Below, in pieces: positions 1-9,979 of a DNA stretch of 64,000 nucleotides; the stretch's first letter is position 1, and every line of letters starts with the position of its first letter. Under the pieces are notes generated by a model. That model had not been told where the DNA came from and did not search any database. It saw nothing but the letters and a program-made list of their open reading frames with translations. The position numbers and the translations under genes were made by a program. Source of the stretch: Rhododendron vialii (Eukaryota; Streptophyta; Magnoliopsida; Ericales; Ericaceae); contig NC_080568.1 of the NCBI RefSeq assembly GCF_030253575.1, positions 32,577,001 to 32,641,000 on the forward strand, read 5' to 3'.

Positions 1-536
1 AAACCGAAACCCATATGTTTGTTAGGAATTTGTGGAATTCTAACACAGGATCTTGTGACACGAATGCAGAAACTAAATGACGTCCAAAAAAGATTGTCGG
101 TATGAATAACGAGGACTTAAAAACGTTAATTTTGTTTATACAATAACATTGACATCAATGTAGTTGTTTCATTATGATGAAATGAACAACAAAATTACAT
201 TGGAATTGCCTTCTTATCAACATAATATAACTAAGGCTACAAGTTTGTGAAAAATACCAAAAATGCCTTTAACATAAGTTGCGGCTTAGTGTGAAGTAGT
301 ATCACCATGTACTATAATTCATAACACAGCTTTCACAAGTAGATAGCTCGAATTGATATGGCTCTAGAAGTAAGTACAAAAATACCAAAAGTGCCCATAA
401 TATAACTTGAATCTGCGAGAACATGACTTAGTGTACAATAGTAGTATCATGATATTCATAACAATGTTTTCACAAGTAGTTAAACAGCTACAATTGATAA
501 AAGATCTACTACATATGTGAAGCAATAGATGATTAC

Positions 537-1629
537 TTGAGCAAGGAAACCAATGATCAATGTCCCAAGCAAGAGGCGAAGCTGAATCAGCATGGTAATA
601 GAGGACATTGCCATACGGGTCAACCCGAAAAGTTGCAGGGTCGAATCCAGCATTCCTAACACATTTCAAACAGGAAACAAGAGTTAGAAACCCAAATTTT
701 TATAACTTTGAGAGAGCTCAAGAGTATAGTTCAGTGGGTTTACCCAAGGTGGTTAAGTTGCTTCCACAGAAGACTGACAAAAATCTTGGGCTTGGCAGTG
801 GGTTTTGCTTTCGGGTCAATAATCGGGAACATCTCCTCGAGTTCTCCCACTCTCGTAGCCTATAATCACATAATTACACAACTATAAACATGTAAACAAC
901 AAATTTTCTGATTTGGAAGGAAACTGGGCTCCTTACCAGGATCAACATGAAATGCATTAATTAAGACTAATAATTCATCACTTTCCAACGCAGAAAATGC
1001 TCCAGAAGTTCGGATACACAAGGGTTCGGAGTCATTCTATGTATGTGGGTCCATGTGAATCATGTAGGACGCACAAGTGCATTGGGCGTATCTGGACACA
1101 TGTTTTCAGGATCTCTTCCAACTCACCTATCTTGCAATTAGAGTTATATACCTCCCAACTCAAGGAAAACCCAGAATGAATTCCAAATTGACGTTTCAAA
1201 ACTCGAATTTGAGCAAACCCCAATTTACCTCCAAGTTAAGGTTTGAACTAATAATTCAAAAAAACCTCAAAATTGACAAACTTTTTCACACTGAACTTAC
1301 AATTTTCATTAAAACATAGTCGTAAAAAGGATTGATCATAGTTTTCCAAGAGCGGATCCAATCAAAATGGTAGCTTTGCAACACAATTCGTAACTTTCTT
1401 GTACTTTCTTACTAGGCAAATAGCTGGGTAGTAGTAAATCAAACAAGGGTCTTCTTCTTCTTGTTATTACCTCGTTCTGTTGGAGAGCATAGGGAGTGAA
1501 AGTGAAAGGAGGGCCATGGATGTACGGACCGAAACCCCGATCTCTACAGAGCTTCCCATAGGCTTTTGGGTACCCGAGTCCTTCGTCAATTGCCATCTCT
1601 TCTTCTGTAAACAGAAGATCAGCCGCCAT
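537..1629 (-). CDS. Plant HNH-motif protein, 5' part of gene (three exons, runs off left edge)
   Basis: Three exons join in frame: 1629-1471, 859-744 and 655-537, each with GT donors and AG acceptors. The start ATG at 1629 has good context and follows a CT-rich leader typical of plant 5' UTRs (about 1640-1700). The protein begins MAADLLFTEEEMAIDEG and includes a GPPFTFTPYAL stretch. Exon 3 holds YGNVLYYHADSASPLAWD followed by DIDHWFPCS. By memory of plant homologs this is followed by RGG..NL, which would form an HNH-nuclease-like core (D-H...P..RGG). The second half of that core must lie beyond the left edge, because I cannot find it in 1-536. Function is unknown; the HNH assignment is an inference from the DIDHWFPCS motif. 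The exon 2/3 junction completes a Gly codon (GG+G), which supports the splice sites. Confidence 0.8.
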
Positions 1630-2131
1630 TGTCGTGTTAATTTCTTCTTCTTCTTCTTCAGACAGAGAGAGAGTGAGAGTGAGGGTGAGAGTATGGGGAA
1701 AACTAAGAGCTGAGAGAAGTAATTTGTTGAGGAAGAGACCAACGGTCGACTTAATTTTAAACTAAAAATTAATGTGCCAGGCTTGCAAACGGTGTGGTGC
1801 GTAACGGCTAGATAAGCTGGTCCTACAACCTTAAAATTTCTCAACGGCGTAAGTACCATTTCAGGTTTATTTTGTTTGGTAAAAGACAAGTTTGCCCTTC
1901 ATTAGTTTAAGGGGACGTTTCCTCTAAGTTAAGAACAAGTTGTCCAAAAATGTCAAAAAGTTGTCCAAAAATGTCAAGTTGTTTCGCCTAACCCATAAAT
2001 TGTAGATGGTATGGATGGGCCAAAGAGAAAAATGATGAGGAAGAAGTTGTGAATTAGTGCGAGCAACATGACAAAATGCAATAATTTGTACTTCAAAATT
2101 TTTAGTCGAAACGTGACTGTATATACAAGTG
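1630..2131. other. Leader and upstream region of the HNH-motif gene
   Basis: CT/GA-rich sequence at 1640-1700 reads as the leader of the minus-strand gene starting at 1629. The rest is AT-rich with no coding sequence I recognise. Confidence 0.4.
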
Positions 2132-2352
2132 GAGAAATTTTTGGGTGCAAATAGGGTACTGTTGATGTGGTAGTTGTGCACAACATTTGAATCGTCCAAA
2201 CATATAATCGACGGCTCGGATTGAATGGTATCGAACAAATTTAAAAAAAAGAAAAAGAAAATGAAAAGAGTGTTTTAATCCGAGCCATCGGTTGCATTGT
2301 TTGGACGGCAGGATGTGTTGACGTGGTACCCGATTTGCAAAATAAAATTCTC
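2132..2352. mobile_element. Mutator-like MITE with long inverted arms
   Basis: The element is a foldback. The left end starts GAGAAATTTTTGGGTGCAAA and the right end is its imperfect complement. The arms extend about 80 bp to a shared CGGCTCGGATT core. The 9-bp direct repeat ATACAAGTG flanks it at 2123-2131 and 2353-2361, the duplication size expected of Mutator-like elements. No protein is encoded. A related copy lies at 24623-24741. Confidence 0.8.
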
Positions 2353-2644
2353 ATACAAGTGAATTTAGAAGGAAGTGAGGATAGTTTCGTAAAGGGAGGG
2401 GTGGAGCACGTTAGACCTAGTCAAACAGATCATAACTACGAGCACCAATGATTTATATCATCATTCTGAATTTGAAAATGAAATAATCACAGGTAGAAAG
2501 CTATAATAAAGTACCTTTTTAGCTTTAACATCTGCACCAACGGATTGCTGTTTGACTTCGCGTTGCAAAAATAAGCAATGCTCTAAAACAACTATATTTC
2601 GTGCGCAAATCAGTAAGAAAAATCAAATGTTTTCCCCAAAATTA

Positions 2645-2883
2645 GGCCCCGTTCCGGAACGCGAAATAAGTACTTATTTTTTAAGAAGGCAATTTCAAGT
2701 TTAAAAATAATGGGCTTATTGAAATATAAAAATATGCAATATGAATCTTGTTTGAAAGATCTCAATGAGATCTTTAATACGGTGTAAAAAAAATTGAAAA
2801 TTTATTTTTCATTTACATTATTTTTTAGTTTGAAAATGTGAAATAAGTACTTATTTTTTAAAAAGGTGTTCTGGAACGGGCTC
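2645..2883. mobile_element. Tourist-like MITE, GGCCCCGTTCC family, copy 1
   Basis: The 239-bp element has terminal inverted repeats (GGCCCCGTTCCGGAAC at the left, complement of GAGCCCGTTCCAGAAC at the right). It sits next to TTA on the left and TAA on the right, a degraded 3-bp PIF/Harbinger target duplication. The inner sequence, including GATCTCAATGAGATC, is shared with copies at 45521-46286 and 47388-47626. The copy at 47388 has the same length. Confidence 0.7.
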
Positions 2884-3007
2884 TAATCTAGTTGCGGTTC
2901 TGATAACATTTTATGCTAATGGGCGGTGTATACTATTTTTTTCCACTTTTCTCCACAAAACTTTTTCACGTACTTGAGGTTTAAAGATTTTAAAATTAAT
3001 CGAGTTA

Positions 3008-3247
3008 CACGTAATCCGTCCCACTTTGTTCCGCCTGTTTCTTTTTTGGAACATCCCAAAAGATTGTCTATATCTCATAATCTATAATGTTTTTTATGAT
3101 TTTGAAAACTTTGTTTAATAAAATAAATTGAGATCTATCAAACAAGATCCATATTGAATATATAAAATATTATAAATTGTGAGATATAGACAATTTTTTG
3201 GGACATCCAAAAAAGAAAACATGCGAAACAAAGTGGGACGGAGGGAG
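3008..3247. mobile_element. Stowaway-like MITE
   Basis: The right end GACGGAGGGAG is followed by TA, and the left end carries the matching CCGTCCCACTTTG with its outermost bases mutated. An inner inverted repeat (TTGTCTATATCTCATA and its complement) folds the element. TA target sites and the CTCCCTCCGTCCC terminus are typical of Stowaway (Tc1/mariner) MITEs. Confidence 0.65.
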
Positions 3248-3249
3248 TA

Positions 3250-3779
3250 TGAGATTCCCAATTATAAATTGGAAAATGAAAGCCCTACGTACCGAATACC
3301 CTGTTCAACGTCCGCACAACATTCACCCATCTATGGTGCTCTAATGCATCACATATGTTTTGGTTGGCATTCACTGGTACCACTAGACATAATTGTTAAA
3401 AACTTATGATACATAATACGTATCTTACGATTTGTATCGTTTCCTTTAAAAAATGATATATATCCATCTTGTATCTTATTTGAATAGAAATCATACGATA
3501 CGACCACGTATCCTATGATTTATACAAGTATTCTAATTCGGTACATATCCTACGATTACTTATTGGGAAAAAGTCGAACCTTATTTCAAGAAGCGAAACC
3601 TTAAATGCATTAATTTAAATCGTTTGATCTACTTATGACATCTTTCTAACCATATGACATATTTCAAACCATTTGATAGATATTCAATCTCAATGTAGGG
3701 CTTGTATAAAAGAAAGAACTATACTTCAATTGTGTTGCCAAACTTTTCTTTCCCTGACAAAGGCAACATAAAGCCTTAA
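3250..3779. other. AT-rich intergenic DNA
   Basis: The stretch contains imperfect repeats of a TACGATTTGTATCGT type around 3415-3560. I see no gene or intact element. Confidence 0.35.
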
Positions 3780-4072
3780 GCTTCGTTCAGTCGTCGGGAA
3801 TGTTGTGTGGGAAACTGGTTCCCAAGAAAAGTGACGTGAGGTGAAGTAAAGGAAAATGAAATTTATTTTCCTGTGTGTTCTCTTGACAGAAATCTTGCAG
3901 AAAAATAAGAATTACTTCATTTTGGCAAGACATATTTTGCAGGAAAGTATTTCCCAACGGAAAAGTTGGACTTGTGAATCTTACAACTTTCCTAGTATTT
4001 GAACACACGAAAAACTTAAGAAAGTTGATTTTTCCATTCTTTCTCATACTTTTCATGCAACTGAACGAGTTC
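3780..4072. mobile_element. Possible MITE with CGTTCAGTyG termini
   Basis: The sequence begins CTTCGTTCAGTCG and ends in the approximate complement, GCAACTGAACGAG, with CTTAAG/CTTAAT-like flanks. No protein is encoded. The family is uncertain; the flanking repeat is too short and imperfect to decide. Confidence 0.4.
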
Positions 4073-4522
4073 TTAATGTAATAGGCCCCAGTTGAGAGAG
4101 TTGAAATTTTGCATCTTAAAAAACTTTTTGTTAAATGGAAGCATAGTTTGTTGGTGTTATTAGGTATATCTACTTTTTAACTGTATATTAATTATTATTA
4201 GCATTGTTGAAACATAAACTAAATTTAGTATTTTGGCTCCAATTGACAAAACCCAAAGATGAAAGATATTATTGAAAAAGATATAAATATCTAGTTTTTA
4301 GAAATTCTAATAGCTCTAGGATATCCTTGTGAAATATCTAGAGTTCTTTTGTGAGAATTAGTCACATGTAATTCTAGAAATATCTTTTGTACTAGAGTCT
4401 TCCATGGAGTAGTATAAATAAAGATGTGTTCTAGCTATTTTATACCAAGCCAAAAAAAAGTTTGAGTTCAAGTGTACTACAAATACTTTCATTTCCCACT
4501 CATACACCATACGTATCCCGAT
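4073..4522. other. AT-rich DNA, possibly an old LTR fragment
   Basis: A TATAAATA box at about 4423 and repeated GATAT/CTAGA words give it the look of a copia LTR. I could not find both ends or a target duplication, so this is only a suggestion. Confidence 0.25.
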
Positions 4523-5458
4523 TTGAAAACACTACCACTAGACAAAGTCTTTGAAAACACTACCACTAGACAAAGTCTCGTGAGAGGACGTTCATAACTT
4601 ACACCAATGGCTTGACACCAAACATAAATCTATGTGAGAATGTTCTCCATTTCAACTATTTCAGTGCCTTTTAAATTCTCTCTTGTTTTTTCCCCTCCCT
4701 TCCTTGCCTTCAAATGCCTCTCTCTCACAAATGCCTACTCTTATTTATGCAAAAAACAGCAAATGCCTACTCTTATTTATGCAAAAAACAGTAATGACTT
4801 TGAGGGGTGGGTGAGTTGGGGTTTAATAAGTGTTGTGGGATGTCTGGTGGGTGAGTTGGGGTTTAATAAGTATTGTGGGATGTCTGGTGTTAGAGAAAGT
4901 GAGAGATGCGACTAACGGAAATGTTTAATTCATAAATCTAGGAAAGCTAAGATTGTAAAAACACGGTTTATGCCATGGAGATGCAGAAGAAAAGGTAAAT
5001 TTACATTCTATTGATATTTGAGGTTCAGACGTGAAGGCAATATTTGAGGTTCAGACGTGAAGGCGATATTTGATTAAAATGGATGGACAATATTCCTCAT
5101 TCAACATAACTTCTCAATTTCAAATAGGTTATACGCGGAAGTGGGGCTCTTGTTTCTGGTGGCATGCTATTTTCTACAAACTGTTGCATTGACACTTCCA
5201 AAAGGCCAATCCCTGTAACTTTTGAAGTAAATATCCCCATTGCTGACCGAGCATAGCGAACTGGTATGGTCTGTGATGTATATGTTTAATGAATCTGTGT
5301 GTAACTTTTGAAGTAAATATCCCCATTGCTGACCGAGCATAGCGAACTGGTATGGTCTGTGATGTATATGTTTAATGAATCTGTGTGCGGTCATGTGCTT
5401 CCAGGTGCATGCTTAGATCGAGTAATGCAATTTATGCTTGGATCGAGTAATGCATTTT
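4523..5458. repeat. Cluster of six different two-copy tandem duplications
   Basis: Each unit is unrelated to the others and present exactly twice, head to tail: 28 bp (4523-4578), 32 bp (4728-4791), 40 bp (4806-4885), 26 bp (5014-5065), 86 bp (5215-5386) and 25 bp (5409-5458). Copies are identical or differ at one or two bases. A seventh pair of about 44 bp lies within the kinesin remnant at 6439-6527. Confidence 0.9.
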
Positions 5459-5656
5459 ATTTTTCTTGGTACCCGGTGTCTTTTTGTGGTATATGTGGTT
5501 CCCCATCGAATTAATATTGACTTTGTCTTCTACGTCGTCTTTTTTTTTTTTTTTGGGTCAAACAAAAGAAAGATTTCATACCCTCATCTATCTCTTGTTT
5601 CCAGTGACCGCCATTTCATACCATCTTTTGTTTGAAACTATTTAATTACGTCTGAA

Positions 5657-5959
5657 TTGCATTTCCCGGTGGGGCGGGTTCACCGTCTGTTGAAGGAAAG
5701 GGCGTCTGCCTATGGAAGGGTGGGAGCAACAGCTGTTGTATATACAGCAGCTATATTGGAGTATTTGACTGCAGAGGTGCTGGAATTAGCAGGAAATGCG
5801 AGCAAGGATCTGAAGGTAAAACATATAACCCCGAGGCACTTGCAACTTGCGATTCGTGGAGATGAATAACTTGACACCCTAATCAAGGGCACCATTGCCG
5901 GTGGTGGCGTTATCTCGCATATCCACAAGTCACTCATCAACAAGTCATCTAAGGAGTAG
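5657..5959 (+). pseudogene. Histone H2A.Z pseudogene fragment
   Basis: The translation matches the plant H2A.Z fold from FPVGRVHR through [33 protein letters not shown] and [14 protein letters not shown] to the C-terminal IHKSLINK. The sequence after RGDE stays in the same frame to a stop at 5957-5959, but an in-frame TAA (5867-5869) replaces the expected Glu codon just before LDTL. The basic N-terminal tail and start codon are missing. The fragment begins just after TGAATTGCA, which resembles a lost intron acceptor, so it could come from one exon of a genomic copy and not from a processed mRNA. It is probably not functional. Confidence 0.85.
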
Positions 5960-6398
5960 TTCTTTATATGTTTTCTTGGATTGTCAATCTGTGCTATTAA
6001 AACTTGGAAGAGAATGTGTGAGGAAACAAAAACACCTAGAAAACCAATGTTAGGAGGCTGTTCTGCTCTTTGTTTATGTTTCTCCCTTCTTGCTGTGATT
6101 CTGCATATCGGTTGTGAAGAAGCTCTGTTTCGTACCATATTCTCATTTCCTGATCTAATTCTATTGCATAAAATGTGTGCTTCGACTTGATGGTCTCTAC
6201 AGATTATTACTATTTAGATTGAGAAGTTTAAGTAGTTCGGAAACATGCCCCACCAAAATTGTTCGACCATGCATTTATCTTGTCAGGATGAAAGCGCACA
6301 AGGTGTGCATAAGACTACTCACTATTGGCTATTGGTTGGGCACACCATGTGGACCTTGTTCCGGAAGACCAAAAATGTTTGAACTTTTTGGTATACTT

Positions 6399-6927
6399 AT
6401 GAAAGGCAAGATTATTAAGGCCTTCAAGTGAAAAAGAGCTTGCTGAGAAAGGAAGAAATGTCCTTGCAGATGTGGATGTGAACTTGCTAAGAAAGGAAAG
6501 AACGTCTTTGCAGATGTGGATGAGTTCATAGTTGAACATCAGTGGAGAGATGAGATAAAGTGACATTTATACGATCATGTTTTTGATGGCTATGCCAACC
6601 AAGATGATGTGTATTTGACGACACAAAGGCAAGCTAAAATCATCTTGTAAATCCTACTATTTTTGTAGTTTATATGGTTAACTCATTTGTTTTTCCTTAT
6701 CGTATGATTTTCTCATTTTCTTTCTGAATTTTACATGCAGTATTTGGTGCAATCTACTGTGAATGGATACACATATTTGCATACGGCCAAACTGGTTCTA
6801 GAAAGAATTTCACAATTTATGGCTTTGATGAGAAGAATCTTGACTTTCACCACGGGCTATTTTAGAACTTTTTGAAATTCTGAAGCGTAACTTTAACAAG
6901 TTCTCATTCTCTTTAAAAATAAGAGCG
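6399..6927 (+). pseudogene. Kinesin-14 (KCBP-type) motor-domain pseudogene fragment
   Basis: Pieces of a kinesin motor of the calmodulin-binding (KCBP/ZWICHEL) type appear in order in several frames: MKGKI at 6399, RPSSEKELAEKGRNVLADVD (about 6420-6480), DEFIVEHQWRDEIK, HLYDHVFDGYANQDDVY, YLVQSTVNGY, IFAYGQTGS followed by FTIYG (the P-loop region) and ELFEILKRNFNKFSFSLK (about 6845-6905). The P-loop reads GSRKNF where GSGKTF is expected. An in-frame TGA interrupts after DEIK, and frames shift near 6415 and 6770. A presumed intron with acceptor TGCAG before YLVQ is kept, so this is a decayed genomic fragment and not a processed copy. One segment is tandemly duplicated (6439-6527). Confidence 0.8.
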
Positions 6928-8094
6928 GTAGGACAAGACTCTCACGGAATTAATAAAAAATTGTGTTTTATAACTTTTTCCCTCAAAAAAACCAAACTGT
7001 TTTTAGCATTATCAATTTCCTTAATTCAGGCAGCACTATAGAAAGGCACTTTGAGTTAGGCACTTTGATAACTCAATTTCTTTGATAGGCATAAACACAT
7101 AGATGGGAGAATTATATATATGTGTTGATGTAAATTTGATTAGTTGTAGCTTAATTGGTGTAAGTTTCTCATTGCAAGAGGTCTCATCCAAACAAAACGA
7201 CAACCCAATAGTCAGTCCAAGAGAGATTAGAGACGTGCAGGTTTCGTTGAATGTTAGTTGGACTAGGACGTACAAAATTACTTCAGTCACTTCACAGAAA
7301 AAATCCAAACACAATTGTCCAATTGTTTGGAACTCGACTCCAGTTTTAGGATGTGAGTTTATTTCGTCTCAAATGGAGATTAAAATCGTTGATACTGTTG
7401 AACTGGTAAATAAAGATAATTTCGTTATGAACGTCCAATCGGATTATTTTTTGAAACGAATAATTTGATCGGACAATGAAAACTATATAAACGTCTTATA
7501 GTTTGAAAGACAAAATGAACGGTGGAAGTTTAAAACTTGCGCATGCTTTGCTATGCGTTTAATGTTTTAAAAACATGAACTGTTGGATTACCCCATTCAA
7601 TTGAGATAACTTAAGGAACCTATCTTCTTCGTGAGACACACGCCATATTTCGATCACCTACAACGACTTACAACTCAAAGCTCAACCAAACTTAAAAGAT
7701 AGGGACTGAAGCCTGGTTCACGGGTCCGAGTACCAGACCAATCCCCTTTAATATGAGCTTTCCATGGTTTGTTTCGAACCCGAAAAGTGATCGGAATTGC
7801 ATGCTGCTATGTTTGGACGAGTTCTTGAAGAAGTTTTTTAAGAAATTTTTTATGAGAGTAATGATTGGAAGCAAGGGCAATGAGTGAAGAGAAATAAAGA
7901 GAAAAATAATTGGAGACAGGGGTAATGAGTGAAGAGTAATGATTGAAAATAGGGATAATGAGTGTGTTTAGAGTTCAAAAAAAATTTCCAAAACCTGATG
8001 AGAAGAGCTCCTATGCCAAAAATCAATTGGATCGACGTATCTTATCAAATACGTAAATAATTACTTGTAATACTATTTTTTTCGTCTAAAAAGG
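6928..8094. other. Intergenic DNA upstream of MOT1
   Basis: There is an open frame of 121 codons at 7103-7468 that I do not recognise and do not trust. The stretch 7780-7990 has several GGAGACAGGGGTAATGAGTG-like imperfect repeats. Nothing else is supported. Confidence 0.3.
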
Positions 8095-8316
8095 GAAGAA
8101 TTTTTTAGAACCGAGCGGGTATCACGTGGTGCTCGCTCAGCACATCCAGACCGTCCATTGCAGTTTTTGACAACTCAAATTTGAAGAGAGAAAAATAAGA
8201 GAGAGCGATGGGGTGAGAGGAGAGAGAGGGCCGTCCAAAAGTACAAATGACAACTCGAATATGCTGAGCGGACACCATGTGAGATATACCCACTCAACAC
8301 CAAAAAATTTCTCCTA
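8095..8316. mobile_element. Mutator-like MITE in the MOT1 upstream region
   Basis: The arms are inverted: GAGCGGGTATCACGTGGTG at the left against the complement of CACCATGTGAGATATACCCA at the right, extended outward by AATTTTTTAGAACC and its partner CCAAAAAATTTCTCC. The flanks (TCTAAAAA and TAAAAAAA) are only roughly alike, so the ends are approximate. It lies about 240 bp before the MOT1 start and may add or disturb promoter sequence. Confidence 0.5.
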
Positions 8317-8551
8317 AAAAAAAGACCTGGGAGGCATTCCAAATTGTATTGGAGACAATCGGACCAAGACCATAACAAATCGGGGAAATTATTACTTGCT
8401 CCTTAAAGTACCGTAACGTTTGCTTTGATGGTCTTTTCCATCACATACTTGCGTGGGTTCTACGTAGAAAATACTCCACCAGAGAAAATCAAAAATCACT
8501 CCACTCACTCACTCATTGGTTGTCTTGGGTGGAGTGTCCAATCAGCCAACC

Positions 8552-9979
8552 ATGGAAGAGGAACAACAGCCAACCAATCCCACGACCCCTCTCCTCCACC
8601 ACCCCACCACCCGGTGGCACCACCGCCTCCTCGGCCTCAAAACCCCCCTCTCCTCCGAACTCGCCGGCTCCGTCGGCGACCTCGGCACCTTCATCCCCAT
8701 CGTCCTCTCCCTCACCCTCGTCTCCCACCTCGACCTCTCCACCACCCTCCTCTTCACCTCCCTCTACAACATCACCACCGGCCTCCTCTTCGATATCCCC
8801 ATGCCCGTCCAGCCCATGAAGTCCATCGCAGCCGCCGCCCTCTCCTCCTCCCCACCCCTCACCGTCCCCCAAATCTCCGCCGCCGGCATCTCCACCGCCG
8901 CCGTCCTCTTCCTCCTCGGCGCCACCGGCCTCATGTCCTTCCTCTACAGGTTCATCCCCCTCCCCGTCGTCCGCGGCGTCCAGCTCTCTCAAGGCCTCTC
9001 CTTCGCCTTCACCGCCGTCAAGTACATCCAATTCAACCAGGATTTCGCTAAAGGGAAATCCGGGTCCACTCGGTCCTGGCTCGGACTCGACGGGCTCGTG
9101 ATCGCCTCTCTGTCTTTACTCTTCCTTATCTTTTGTACCGGGTCAGGCGACGCACAGGCCAGCTTACACGCATCTGGAGACACTGAGGACATTGAACAAT
9201 CTCAATCTCAATCCCAACGTCGCGTTCGAAAAAGATTGAGGGTTTTATCGGCGATTCCTGCCGCGCTGATCGTGTTCCTAATAGGAATTATTGTTTGTTT
9301 TATTCGGGATCCATCGATCTTTAAGGATCTCAAATTGGGTCCCTCGAAAATTCAATTTGTGAAGTTCACGTGGGAGGATTGGAAGGTTGGGTTTGTTAAA
9401 GCGGCTATACCTCAAATACCGTTGTCTATACTGAACTCTGTGATTGCTGTTTGTAAGTTGTCCGGTGATCTGTTTCCTGAAAAGGAAGTATCGGTGACGG
9501 CGGTTTCGATGAGTGTGGGGGTGATGAATTTGGTCGGGTGCTGGTTCGGCGCAATGCCGGTGTGCCACGGCGCCGGTGGGTTGGCGGGGCAGTACCGGTT
9601 CGGCGGCCGGAGCGGCTTGTCGGTGGTGTTTCTGGGGGTTGGGAAGTTGGTGCTTGGGTTGGTTTTGGGGAACTCGTTTGGGAGGATATTGGGTCAGTTC
9701 CCGATAGGGATTCTTGGGGTGCTGTTGCTGTTTGCTGGGATTGAGTTGGCTATGGCCTCAAGGGATATGAACACTAAGGAGGAGTCGTTTGTGATGCTTG
9801 TCTGTGCTGCTGTTTCACTCACTGGTTCTAGTGCTGCTTTGGGATTTGGGTGTGGGATTGTGCTGTTTCTGCTCCTGAAAATGAGGCAAATGGAATGGAC
9901 TAGTTGTGTTGGGTTTTCTGAATGTAACTTCAAATCTTCTCTTCATGAAGCTGGTCAGTTTCAGCCCTTGGAATCTTAG
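8552..9979 (+). CDS. MOT1: MOT1-family molybdate transporter (intronless)
   Basis: The product of 475 residues is a polytopic membrane protein of the MOT1 group, plant relatives of sulfate transporters that move molybdate but lack a STAS domain. I see the family landmarks PMPVQPMKSIAAAA (about residues 83-96) and PVCHGAGGLAGQYRFG (about 330-350), an N-terminal SVGDLGTFIPI motif, and roughly ten hydrophobic segments. The start MEEEQQ was chosen because an upstream in-frame Met (8516) adds 12 residues not typical of the family. The first 500 bases of the gene are extremely C-rich and the rest is ordinary. Single-exon structure is normal for MOT1. Plasma-membrane, mitochondrial and vacuolar members exist, and the dileucine-like PLL near the N-terminus does not settle which this is. 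A 5'-truncated second copy lies at 50704-51917. Confidence 0.93.
   Translation: MEEEQQPTNPTTPLLHHPTTRWHHRLLGLKTPLSSELAGSVGDLGTFIPIVLSLTLVSHLDLSTTLLFTSLYNITTGLLFDIPMPVQPMKSIAAAALSSSPPLTVPQISAAGISTAAVLFLLGATGLMSFLYRFIPLPVVRGVQLSQGLSFAFTAVKYIQFNQDFAKGKSGSTRSWLGLDGLVIASLSLLFLIFCTGSGDAQASLHASGDTEDIEQSQSQSQRRVRKRLRVLSAIPAALIVFLIGIIVCFIRDPSIFKDLKLGPSKIQFVKFTWEDWKVGFVKAAIPQIPLSILNSVIAVCKLSGDLFPEKEVSVTAVSMSVGVMNLVGCWFGAMPVCHGAGGLAGQYRFGGRSGLSVVFLGVGKLVLGLVLGNSFGRILGQFPIGILGVLLLFAGIELAMASRDMNTKEESFVMLVCAAVSLTGSSAALGFGCGIVLFLLLKMRQMEWTSCVGFSECNFKSSLHEAGQFQPLES

Noticed and set aside
7103..7468. Open frame of 121 codons before MOT1
   Set aside because: No recognised motif, no clear leader or splice signals; not enough support for a gene.
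8425..9051. Pro/His/Arg-rich open frame of 208 codons overlapping MOT1, and a long acidic Gly/Glu frame on the opposite strand (8513-9031)
   Set aside because: Both are shadows of the C-rich MOT1 5' end read in other frames; the MOT1 frame explains the region.
9278..9568. Minus-strand frame of 96 codons also present in the second copy (50839-51129)
   Set aside because: It is conserved only because the MOT1 coding strand is; the sequence has no family features.
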